Origin: Mesocentrotus franciscanus
Taxonomy: Eukaryota; Echinodermata; Echinoidea; Camarodonta; Strongylocentrotidae
Length of the DNA stretch: 64,000 nt
Direction: 5' to 3'
Assembly: GCA_037976565.1 (NCBI GenBank)
Contig: CP137668.1
Location: 33,864,588-33,928,587, forward strand
Shown: positions 20,901 to 54,520 of the stretch, in pieces
Position numbering within the stretch: position 1 is the stretch's first letter
Layout of the letters: each line of letters opens with the position of its first letter
Program-made: the position numbers and the translations under genes
Notes under the pieces: generated by a model
What the model was told of the DNA's origin: nothing
Database searches by the model: none
Seen by the model: only the letters and a program-made list of their open reading frames with translations

Positions 20901-22972
20901 AGACATCGGCAGAAACAGTATCTGAGAAGCGACCTTTTTTCGCCAGACGGGTCATTCCTGGGTCTACTTACCCTAGCGTTATTTTTCTGTCAATAGCAAA
21001 ACCATGACGTGCATGCATTCATTTAGATTTTGCAAAATATAACAACATCAATATTCATTTCCTCTATTTAATTTGAATGAAAAAAAAAGGAACAAATTAA
21101 AGGAATTGACAACCCAAAGCACAGAGATCCGTTACTTTTTCTAGTTTAGCTTAGTAGCCTGATGTGGAAAACTTATCGACATATAATTATTTACAAGATA
21201 TAACAACTCACCAGTCTCGATATCGGCACATAAGAAGAATGGCGAGGGGTTTTCTCTTTTTTTTCTTTCTTGTCTTCTTTTGTTTTAAATAGATATATAT
21301 TTTTTATTATTATTATTTTGCAGTGATATGGAATAGGGAATTTAGTACTTTGGCATCAAGAGATGAAACCTACCTCAAATTAATTTCAAATTCAGGCATC
21401 ATTGATCATTCATGTTGATGATCAGAGCATTGCATTGGTTTACTTTTTGTGTAGGAAAAACATGTTAAGGCACCCTCTATTTATTTACAAAACTTTCAAA
21501 CACCACTGTACCAAACTCACCAGAATTAGCATGTAGATTAAGCTTCTAGTATTATACCAACCTTAAAATTTAGTAGGCATGCTTTCGTCCACTCTTGTGG
21601 ACTTTCTCAAGCCAAGTTTCTTGCTGTATGCAGAATTCACCAGAATTCACTAAAAATGGGCACTTTAGTGACAATTGATGACACCTAAATAGCAGTTAAA
21701 TACATGTACAATCAATTGAATTCAACTCACCGATATGGGAAAAAATGCTTTCAAAATTCAAATCAGAAATCTATTGTCAATCCTGATGAAGAGCTGCAGT
21801 GCAGTCATTGTGCTGAATCTCCGATTCGGTAATATTAAAAAACTTGATCCATACCTTACCATGTCGCGCATAAGCAAAAACTCGTTAATATAATAAACGG
21901 ATCGTAGTGACCAAGTATTTGGCGGACGACATTGTTTTGGTTGATTATCAGCTGAAAATAGACGATTCGCAAACGCTAGCAAAACAGAACATGAGAGAGG
22001 AAAATCGGCGGCGTTTTCTTCGGTTTTTCTACATCATGATCTGATCTTGAGTTGTGAATCGGCTGAAAATTCATTTATTATTGGCTTAAGTTTAGAATAC
22101 CCCACCAATAGGGTGAATGTACATAAACGTCGAAGACCTATTTTTTTTTACAGTAACAGTATTATTTCTGAGTGTCATATTTAAAAGTGTTTCAAATATA
22201 ATTTTTATTTTTCTCCCATTTATTCTGTACATGTGCAGATGTGGAGGATGCAGTGTGCGAAAAGATTTTACTAATAATACTAATTTTAGCGCTATTGCAT
22301 GTATGAGCCTTGCCCCGAGGTCGATAACGTATAGACCTCTACTACTAGGCTACTAGTCTAGAACTACACACCAGCCCTGTAGATCTATAGTCTTTATATA
22401 GGCCCACTCCAGCAAAGCATAGAGGGTCAATGCTAATGCGTATTGACCTCTAGCGCTGCACTACGTGTTAATAGGCAGCATTTGCACACATGAATGGTCA
22501 ATACACAAATGCACACAATCATGCCGATGTGGCTGATCGGCATGTTTGACAGCTAGTAGACTCACGATTTGAATTTTTAAATTATTCTTTCTAACATCAG
22601 TGAGTTGAAAAAAATTGTATTTTAATGCTATTTAGGTGTCATCAATTGTCACTAAAGTACCGATTTTTAGTGAAATCAGTTGAGTTTTGTACAGTGGTGT
22701 TTGAAATGTTGAAGTCAAAAGAACAGCCAGGATAGTAATGCAGCTAGATGTGATAATGTGTGAGGCTACACTGATTACCATGTTTACAGCATAAATAATT
22801 ATGTGTCGGACTGTATGACATCAGACGGGTTTTGTTATAATGCTCAATATCTAACAATACCCACCGAGTCTTCACCCCAGTAGCCAACATTTTGGTTTGA
22901 TTTGGACGTCTTTTGGCCATCGTCTGGTAATTTTTCCTTTTCCTTTCGCTTACGTGGTCCTTGATGAGGCAT
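11292..22972 (-). CDS. membrane-anchored alpha/beta-hydrolase-fold protein, possible pseudo-enzyme
   Basis: At least twelve exons on the minus strand: 22972-22865, 20921-20806, 19972-19949, 19523-19447, 18708-18655, 18114-18029, 17481-17359, 14956-14876, 14200-14062, 13215-13133, 12550-12454, 11471-11292. From exon 2 on, every junction keeps frame. Order of features: basic N-terminus (MPHQGPRKRKEKEK); Cys-rich stretch and one membrane helix (WVVFLLVLPAILNH); strand GEPTVILDAPTG; SYDRTGLGFS, the usual YDRxGxGxS turn; nucleophile elbow LVGSELGA; VLIDPLVEG; VTVITGNYYDEELP with a candidate acid; and GADHHMLYRNP with the candidate His. The usual elbow is G-x-S-x-G, but here the third position is Glu. 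The fold is secure; the substrate is unknown. A type II membrane protein with a lumenal or extracellular domain is inferred. The exon 1 to exon 2 junction is unresolved, since exon 1 ends in phase 0 and the best exon 2 acceptor needs phase 2. Confidence 0.85.
12230..12372 (+). mobile_element. probable LINE 3' tail
   Basis: Sequence ending GGATAATAAACTTCAAACTC followed by repeated CAACT is typical of the 3' end of truncated non-LTR retrotransposons. Only the non-coding tail is visible, in the hydrolase intron. Confidence 0.35.
12454..12550 (-). CDS. hydrolase-fold gene, acid-strand exon
   Basis: Acceptor TATCTTTAG, donor AAG/GTAAGT. It encodes TAYTVKPFPQNVSVTVITG then NYYDEELPSQLNK. The strand VTVITG followed by an Asp corresponds to the catalytic-acid position of the fold. 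Confidence 0.87.
13133..13215 (-). CDS. hydrolase-fold gene, second cap exon
   Basis: Acceptor CTTCTTGCTGCAG, donor ATAAA/GTGAGT, 83 nt. It encodes KYLMCLPRHIRGAVEEYF then WANKSLSQI. It supplies the phase needed between the 14200-14062 and 12550-12454 exons, which supports it. Confidence 0.85.
13252..13610 (+). mobile_element. tRNA-derived SINE
   Basis: A tRNA-like head with B-box GTTCGAGTCCC at 13306-13316 is followed by a body shared with other copies in the window (CAAGACATTAATCT, GGGAGTGGAGAATGTGCATA, AAAGCGCTTAGAGACAT). It ends in GCGCTATATAAACCCAG and an AT tail. The copy lies in the hydrolase intron. Confidence 0.75.
13855..13912 (-). mobile_element. SINE head fragment
   Basis: On the minus strand the sequence GACTTGGTCTAGTGGATACG is a tRNA-like A-box region, followed by a decayed B-box. 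It is a short fragment only. Confidence 0.4.
14062..14200 (-). CDS. hydrolase-fold gene, cap-domain exon
   Basis: Acceptor CATGCAG, donor ACAG/GTGAGT, 139 nt. It encodes a helical stretch with LLPTLQSLQLSAAIGLTRLG, ending in EVISEEVQARQ. It is likely part of the helical cap over the active-site pocket. Confidence 0.85.
14354..14575. mobile_element. candidate MITE (AAGGCTTGTTCA type)
   Basis: AAGGCTTGTTCATATGTGGC at the left is echoed in inverted form by GGCCTTATATCTGAACGAGCC at the right. A shorter relative occurs near 52679. Ends are imprecise. Confidence 0.4.
14876..14956 (-). CDS. hydrolase-fold gene, VLIDPL exon
   Basis: Acceptor TATCCAAACAG, donor TCTG/GTGAGT. It encodes EVSDVVLIDPLVEGIFEID then DAVLEQFW: the beta strand after the nucleophile helix and the start of the cap. 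Confidence 0.85.
15570..16375. mobile_element. hAT-type non-autonomous transposon with 8-bp target duplication
   Basis: The element 15578-16367 is flanked by the direct repeat GCGGATGG (15570-15577 and 16368-16375). Its ends are TAGGGCTGTG and, inverted, TAAGGCTGCG, the usual form of hAT termini. Subterminal inverted GAGTACTCG words occur at both ends. No transposase frame was recognised. It lies in a hydrolase intron. Confidence 0.85.
17205..17335. mobile_element. small MITE (TTTCACGAAAC ends)
   Basis: GTTTCACGAAACTGTCACAAG at the left and GATTTTGTGAAATGA at the right form imperfect inverted ends around a 90-bp centre. A related copy lies at 18787. Confidence 0.45.
17359..17481 (-). CDS. 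hydrolase-fold gene, nucleophile-elbow exon (Glu in place of Ser)
   Basis: Acceptor CTTATAACAG, donor GAAAA/GTAAGA. It encodes MVDDLHSLLHINYTDTK, then PPFILVGSELGATNAMFYAQ. In active relatives the PF(I/V)LVGHSxGG pattern puts the catalytic Ser two residues after Gly; here that residue is Glu (codon GAA) and the Ser sits one position earlier. Confidence 0.9.
17885..17987. repeat. (CT)n then (CCCT)n microsatellite
   Basis: An uninterrupted CT run of about 38 bases (17885-17923), followed by CCCT repeats (17956-17987), directly downstream of a hydrolase exon on the minus strand. It creates spurious Ser/Leu/Pro-rich open frames. Confidence 0.95.
18029..18114 (-). CDS. hydrolase-fold gene, hydrophilic linker exon
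   Basis: Acceptor TTGTTCCTCAG, donor GAGAG/GTAAAA. It encodes LPEHDDTPGPISSKMASS then ITKGQESTTE and two bases of Arg, which the next exon completes as RMVDDLHSLL. It is polar and probably a surface loop. The adjoining intron is a long CT/CCCT microsatellite. Confidence 0.82.
18655..18708 (-). CDS. hydrolase-fold gene, YDRxGxGxS exon
   Basis: Acceptor GTTTTTCAG, 18 codons, donor CAG/GTAGGT. VCSYDRTGLGFSSSYPYQ carries the conserved strand-turn motif seen before the cap region of alpha/beta hydrolases. Confidence 0.88.
18787..18912. mobile_element. small MITE (TTTCACGAAAC ends), second copy
   Basis: GCGACGTTTCACGAAACCGT at the left pairs with ACGGTTTCGTGGACGC at the right; AAGTACAAGTTC pairs loosely with GAACTTCTACTT. 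The arrangement matches that of the copy at 17205. Confidence 0.55.
19132..19245. mobile_element. diverged copy of the CATAGCG MITE
   Basis: It starts CATAGCATATTGAGAGAG and contains CATGGAGCTCCAAAGAG, matching the intact element at 53560-53725 (partly in inverted orientation). The right terminus is lost. Confidence 0.55.
19447..19523 (-). CDS. hydrolase-fold gene, exon with oxyanion-region loop
   Basis: Acceptor TTCTCATAG, donor AGA/GTAAGT. It encodes VILDAPTGMSSDVWCLV plus QPRIAKLTR: a beta strand, a loop that in this superfamily helps form the oxyanion hole, and the helix ending at the YDR strand. Confidence 0.85.
19949..19972 (-). CDS. hydrolase-fold gene, 24-nt microexon
   Basis: Between GTTCATCAG and GTATGAG, only 24 nt: it completes Gly, then encodes VREGEPT and the first base of Val. 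Longer versions of the exon fail because upstream stops (TAG) lie in this frame. The joined reading KPQ-GVREGEPT-VILDAPTG restores a typical first beta strand. Confidence 0.75.
20806..20921 (-). CDS. hydrolase-fold gene, exon 2: membrane anchor
   Basis: Acceptor CGCTTCTCAG, 116 nt, donor CAAG/GTGAGG. It encodes YCFCRCLHSLK, the hydrophobic helix WVVFLLVLPAILNH and KEAEYLKPQ. Four cysteines just before the helix could be acylated. An in-frame phase-0 acceptor (TTTGAAG before the first Trp at 20887) is an alternative start. Upstream, a 15-nt candidate microexon (20972-20986) with a strong GTAAGT donor would fit that alternative. Confidence 0.7.
21494..22706. mobile_element. inverted-repeat element, about 1.2 kb
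   Basis: TTTCAAACACCACTGTAC at 21494 pairs with GTACAGTGGTGTTTGAAA ending 22706, and a 30-bp block TTAGTGACAATTGATGACAC (near 21667) pairs with its reverse complement near 22640. The left arm carries about 115 extra bases. It lies in the first intron of the hydrolase gene; no coding sequence was seen. Confidence 0.7.
22865..22972 (-). CDS. hydrolase-fold gene, exon 1 with start codon
   Basis: ATG at 22972, 36 codons, donor TCG/GTGGGT. It encodes a basic tail (GPRKRKEKEK) and QNVGYWGEDS. The basic N-terminus before a membrane helix fits a cytosolic tail. It is assigned to this gene by strand and position only; the junction to the next exon is not proven. Confidence 0.55.
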
Positions 22973-23372
22973 GATTAAATCAGCTATCACTATCAGGGAG
23001 ATGTCTGTTTCAGCATACACGGCATTTACTAGAACTCGCTTCCTTTTAACTGGTCTCTATTCAGACTTTTGCCATCGAAATACATCAGAGTATCCGCGTT
23101 TATCGAGCTTGTCTTTATAAATAACAAATAATACAAATATACTTGAATAAATCTTGTGATAATGACAAATTGAATTATTTAAAGTGACATTTCTTGATAA
23201 TTGAAAAAGGAAATAACCAAGTGAACAAGAAATAAATACCGAACCGGCTGATATCAAGGCTAACTTAGGGGAATTTTGTTGAAGGCACGCGTGGCATTGT
23301 TTTGGGAAAGCTAACTATATGTAGTTGGTGAAATTGCGGTTTAATTCCCAAGAGTTGATAGCTCTCTCACTC

Positions 23373-23407
<35 letters not shown>

Positions 23408-23955
23408 CTGTATAGACATTATCCAGTCAATATATTCTGTTTTCTACTTTTCGCCCCCTCCGCGCGGTCTCCTCCCCCATCTTAGTTTGCTTCACACTTT
23501 ACTATACCGCGCGCATATGATCTACGAGTAATAATAGGCCTAGATCTATTGCCATTTGGCAAGACAATGCTACTAGCTGACGGAAATCATGGAAATATCG
23601 GATTCCGCTAGACTCCCAGGTACCCACTCTCAAAGTCAAACATGCAATGTCTCCATGTCATAATCATTCATGACTGTACCGGGTGGTGGGAATTCCCAGC
23701 AACCGAATATATTTCGTAATACATCTATAAAATTTTAGTTAGTTAAAAACTTAGTGCCCAGGTCAAATGATTAGTAAATCGGCCAAATCACTAATTTCGC
23801 TAGTCTTTTAATTAAATTGTACACATTGGATCTCCCGACGTAGGCGCATATTAATTTGCTCGAAGGGTCCAGCAGATATCAACTGAGTCTGTTTTCGTCT
23901 ATATAGCTACGCCTATCTATTGTGGATAATTTCTGATACTGAGGGCTGAATAATC
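22973..23955. promoter_or_regulatory. head-to-head intergenic region, possible shared promoter
   Basis: It separates the start codons of the minus-strand hydrolase gene (22972) and the plus-strand secreted-protein gene (23956). A TATA-like TATATAG at 23900-23906 lies 50 bases before the latter ATG. A (CT)n tract occupies 23376-23402. No other motif is claimed. Confidence 0.4.
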
Positions 23956-50149
<26,194 letters not shown>

Positions 50150-50658
50150 TGCAGTTATTCAGAACGTAAACATTTTAACAGCAGTTTCAACAGCAGTGTA
50201 TTTTACATTTCCTTAATTTAAAGAGTAATCTTAAATAAAAACAACCTTATAAGGTTGTTGGAGCATGGACTGCTCTACTGTTTTTTTCTTCTTATGCCTG
50301 AATGCTTTCTTATGTCTGAATGCTCATATTTCCGAGCAGTGTGTGTGTGTATTTTTTATTTCTATTTTTTTTTAATGTATTTATTCATCAAATACGTATG
50401 GATTCTCTTTTTTTTTCTTTTTTGAGTAAGCCACATAAATGCAAACTCTCCTTTTAGTGGGTTTCTCCTTTCCTTTAAAATTCGATTATTTTATATCCCA
50501 AAATGCTTTGATTAATTGTCTTGAATGTATAATTAGAAATAATTTTCATTTTGTATATCATATTGCAAATGTCACTTGATGTTCATTTTATGTAAGCACT
50601 TTTTTGAATGTTTTGATTGATTTGTGAAAATATTATTATTTGAATTGAAATTGAATTT

Positions 50659-50664
50659 AATAAA
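50659..50664 (+). terminator. poly(A) signal for the six-cysteine exon
   Basis: AATAAA about 510 bases after the stop codon, followed by a T/G-rich stretch (TGTCTTTCGGTCAATGTGTG) as expected near a cleavage site. Confidence 0.5.
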
Positions 50665-51224
50665 TGTTGATGTCTTTCGGTCAATGTGTGTTGTTCAATA
50701 TATTGTTCATAGATAAAATCTGAATATATTGGAGGGGAAGTACTTAAAACAATAGTTGTTAATATCCTGCTATTTATCTTAGTAGTAGAAGTAGTAGTGC
50801 TCGTATAAGTAGTATTAGTGTTATTAATTGTAGTGGTAGAAGTAGCAGCAGCAGCAGAAGCAGTAGTAATATATTATATTAGTAGGAATAGAATGCGTTG
50901 TAATTTTAGTAGTGGTAAAGGATTAATACTTGTATTATTAGGCAGGAGCGTACGCAGGACTTTTCAGGGGGTTAAAAGGTAAAAATCGCGCCGAAAATTT
51001 CGCAACGACTCATCCAGCCGCTGAATAAGCGGGGGGTAAGAGCACTTTTGTTCTTCTTTTTTCCGGAAATTGGAAAATTATACCGACCGTTTTTGGTCAG
51101 TGGGGGGTAACGTCGGGGTTTTTTCACCTTTTTTTTTTTAACACTTGAAAAAAAGTGAGGGGGGGTTTCCTCCGAAACACACACGTAACAAAAATTTGAG
51201 GGGGGGGGGTTGTAGTGGTAACTA

Positions 51225-51231
51225 CTAGCAT

Positions 51232-51283
<52 letters not shown>

Positions 51284-51285
51284 TG
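51225..51285. repeat. (TAG)n microsatellite
   Basis: About eighteen TAG triplets, read on the minus strand as a poly-Thr open frame. It is not a gene. Confidence 0.95.
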
Positions 51286-52678
51286 TTGTAGTAGCAGCAG
51301 CGGCAGCAGCAGGAGTAATATCTAGTTTTACAAAATAGCCATATAATAGAAGTAATTTTGTCAAAAGTAACCTTAGAAAATGAAATATAAATAACAATAA
51401 AAAGGACATGAGAATGATAATATATCGAATATAGGAAGTGAATAATACGTTTACAGGTAAACTTTCCTAGTGCTCTTTGATGCCACTTCGTAATCGCTTT
51501 TCACGGTATTGAAATGAATTTTGTATCCTTTGAGTTAATTAACTCTGTTCTTCTCATCTGCCTGATTGTATCAAACTCAATTCGATGCAAGGATAGACGC
51601 ACCACCCCTTCTTAAATATTAATTAACAAAAATAAATTGCCATTCGATCGAAGACGAACGTGCCCCCGTGCCCCTGGCTACACCATTTTGTGTCGACAGA
51701 GCATGGCATGAACACACACAAAAGAAAGAAGAAGACAAATCAAGATTCGATTCGAGCATGAAAATGTATTTGACAGCAGGTAATAAAAAATAAGAGACAT
51801 GTTGAATATTGCATATAAACAGGCATTCATGAAATTTTAGACTCATATTTGCATATCTGTGCATACACACTCATCTTGTATTCATTTACTATTCAAATTG
51901 TATGGCAAAACCGGCCAGAAAATCTATACATACTGGTGTAGTTATATCTTTAAAAATGCACTATTTATGATGAATCCAATGTCCATCGCTGCCATTACAC
52001 AATAGCTATCATTATTTACATTAGATTATGTTACAAAAAATAATATATATATTATATACTTGTATAGCCACATTTGCATAGCTATGTTGGACCTTGCATA
52101 AATAATATGTTTTTTTTCTAATTGCATATAAAAGTGACAACTATATATGCATTTGTTCATCCTATTATATTCATATCAAATGTTTTAAAGGGTTGATGGT
52201 GTATGTTTTTCCTTATATTCAAATTCAAATTCAACAGTAATATTGTATTAACGTTTTACCTATACCAAGGTAATTATATTCTCAATTACATGAATAAGAA
52301 TATAAAATTAGATATCGTTAAAAATAAAATATATTACGGAATCAATATTCATTTCTATTATTATGTTTTCTTATTCGAGGTGCAGTTATGCTCTAGAAAA
52401 AAAAAGTATACTGCGAGTGACTTTCGTACTTCGATATGTAATAATGACGATCTATTTCTCAAGTTTATGGAAACCCTTACTAAGCGTTAAATTATTTATT
52501 GAAACATTCATGGATGTATTTTCGTTACATTCTCAGATAATACCTTTATAAAATCAAGTAATTTGACTACCGTGTCAAAATATTAAAATTATCTCTCTAA
52601 AATGCGTAATACATGTACATATGTTGAACTACGAATTTCCTCATTGATTAGGTGAGCGTCATGCAAGTCACAGCCTCA

Positions 52679-52750
52679 AAGGCTCATTCCGTTCACATAT
52701 GACGCGCTAGATCGCGGCGGTAAGTCGAGTCATGTGTGAACAAGCCTTAA
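52679..52750. mobile_element. candidate mini-MITE (AAGGCT-GTTCACA type)
   Basis: AAGGCTCATTCCGTTCACAT near 52679 pairs with GTCATGTGTGAACAAGCCTT ending near 52749. It is related to the sequence at 14354. Confidence 0.4.
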
Positions 52751-53551
52751 GAAGAGATAGTATAAATCAACCATGACTCCCGCATGGCATAATTATATAT
52801 ATATATATATATCACCGGGATATGTCTTTCTCTACAATGTTGGCTTAATAATACGCTTACAAAACGAGCATCGAGCGACATTATCATCAATATTTCCACA
52901 TATAGACAAAACATACCTTCATATAATCAAGGAACAATGTTATAAGAGTTTCGAAAATACAGCCTGCGACAGCAAGTCAGAGAAATCATATTGAAGATAA
53001 TACAAAGTATGAGATATTGCACATAATTTGAACGGTAAAAATCATTGCACATTGGTTAATAACAATGAATCATTATTCATATGAACAGTTTTACATAAAT
53101 GAAAGTTACGTGATCATTATTAAAACATTGGAAACATCTTAAGAAATTACGACCTTTGAGGAAAATAAAAAAATACTCTAATGCACAACCCTACATAAAA
53201 TCAACAGAAAGCAACATCAATTCGAAAAGAAAGAAGGCAGATATAGGTTCATTTCATTTGCCTCAAGGCTCATCAAAGAACAATTTTAAGCAACATCCCC
53301 TCCACAATTCAGCCTATTATGGTATGTCATAGTTATAAGTCTAGACAAATTATTTTCATATCCTTTCATGACAAATGCATTAAAATTCATAAAGCAAATG
53401 TAGAAATATGTCACCTGAACAACAACAGACCTGTGTACTAATGTATTCAAATTAAAAGATACGTTTCCCAAGTACACAAAATTTCGAATTAGTAAATTAA
53501 ACTGTTCTGTCTGATAGTACTTGTATTAAAAGAATCTATCTTGCATCATTA

Positions 53552-53733
53552 GTTGTTGCCATAGCGTATTGAGAGAGATAGTTGTGACACACACATGCGT
53601 ACGCGCGCAAGGTTAAAACATGGAGCGCTGAAATAGTTCTCTCCCATAGAGGTTGTATGAAGAAGGAAACTATTTGGAGCTCCATGGACTGCTCGTGTCA
53701 CGACTATCTCTCTCAATACGCTACGGTTGTTGC
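53552..53733. mobile_element. CATAGCG MITE with 8-bp target duplication
   Basis: The element 53560-53725 is flanked by GTTGTTGC (53552-53559 and 53726-53733). Its 29-bp arm TAGCGTATTGAGAGAGATAG... (53562-53590) is matched at 28 of 29 positions by 53695-53723 inverted. An 8-bp duplication fits the hAT superfamily. Confidence 0.85.
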
Positions 53734-54220
53734 TATGTTGGGAAAGCATCATAATCATTTGAGTCCTCAAGAGTAACCTTTGCACAGAGAGAGAGAGAGT
53801 GTGTACATAACATTTAAATATGTTAATAAACTATCTATTGCCTGTGTTTGGGTGTCCATTCACACGAAACCAATGAAATTATAAAGCAGTCCATAAGTTA
53901 GGTTCCAACAACTCAAGAACAGCAGTCAAAGGATAGGCCTAATCTTTCGATTTCGTAATTCCATCAGTTGTCCGCCCTCTGTTGAGAGCTTTTCATCTCC
54001 ATGTAGGACCTAACAGAGCCATCTATACATAGAGTTTGGCCAACTTGGTTTCAGTAGGTTACAACATGGCGTATCTTCTTTTGTTCTATGCTTGGCGAAC
54101 TGAACAAAGCAGTATTCGCAATATTGTGCCTGTGTCGAACCGGGTTGGCCAAACTCTCCTAATCAATGGCACTGGAATCAACCATAGAACAGGATCGGCG
54201 AATGATCAGCCCATCAAGCA

Positions 54221-54520
54221 TTAGTGTCCATTGCTGGAATCTACTCCCTTAGTGCTCCATATCTCGAAGAAGCAGGCGGTGGAGTGGAATCGGAAGAGGA
54301 TCTTGAGTGGGGCTGCGATGTGGACAATGACATACCAGGCAGTGGCGCCGTAGTAGTTGTTCTCGAGGGCGAAGAGGTCGTAGCCACCTTTGAGCTCGTA
54401 CGTGTTGACCAACCACCAGGTGATGTTGCAGACGAGAAGGAACATGATGATCTGCTTGGTGCGGGTCTGTTTGAAGTCTTCAGGCGGCTTGCGATGCATG
54501 GCGTCCAAAATTAGAAGCAC
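54221..54520 (-). CDS. otop: otopetrin last exon: TM10 end to C-terminus
   Basis: Acceptor TACCTTGTTCAG, 99 codons and TAA. It encodes VLLILDAMHRKPPEDF, TM11, then YYGATAWYVIVHIAAPLKIL and FRFHSTACFFEIW, the best-kept C-terminal signature of otopetrins. Confidence 0.93.
   Translation of the reverse strand: MLLILDAMHRKPPEDFKQTRTKQIIMFLLVCNITWWLVNTYELKGGYDLFALENNYYGATAWYVIVHIAAPLKILFRFHSTACFFEIWSTKGVDSSNGH

Larger units (their letters stand above)
50700..54220. other. intergenic region between the six-cysteine exon and otopetrin
   Basis: It contains AGT-rich repeats (50770-50880), a TIR-like start AGGAGCGTACGCAGGAC near 50944 followed by G-rich sequence, (TAG)n at 51225-51285, a candidate mini-MITE (52679-52750) and the CATAGCG MITE (53560-53725). 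No supported coding exon. Confidence 0.5.

Noticed and set aside
21200..21260. Possible hydrolase exon ending ATCGAGACTG/GTGAGT (minus strand)
   Set aside because: A strong donor, but no pyrimidine tract or fitting acceptor, and joining it to the next exon creates a stop codon.
50972..51409. 145-residue minus-strand frame with poly-Thr
   Set aside because: The Thr run is the (TAG)n microsatellite; the rest is mobile-element-like G-rich sequence.
54224..54514. 96-residue + strand frame rich in Glu and Val
   Set aside because: It is the antisense shadow of the last otopetrin exon.
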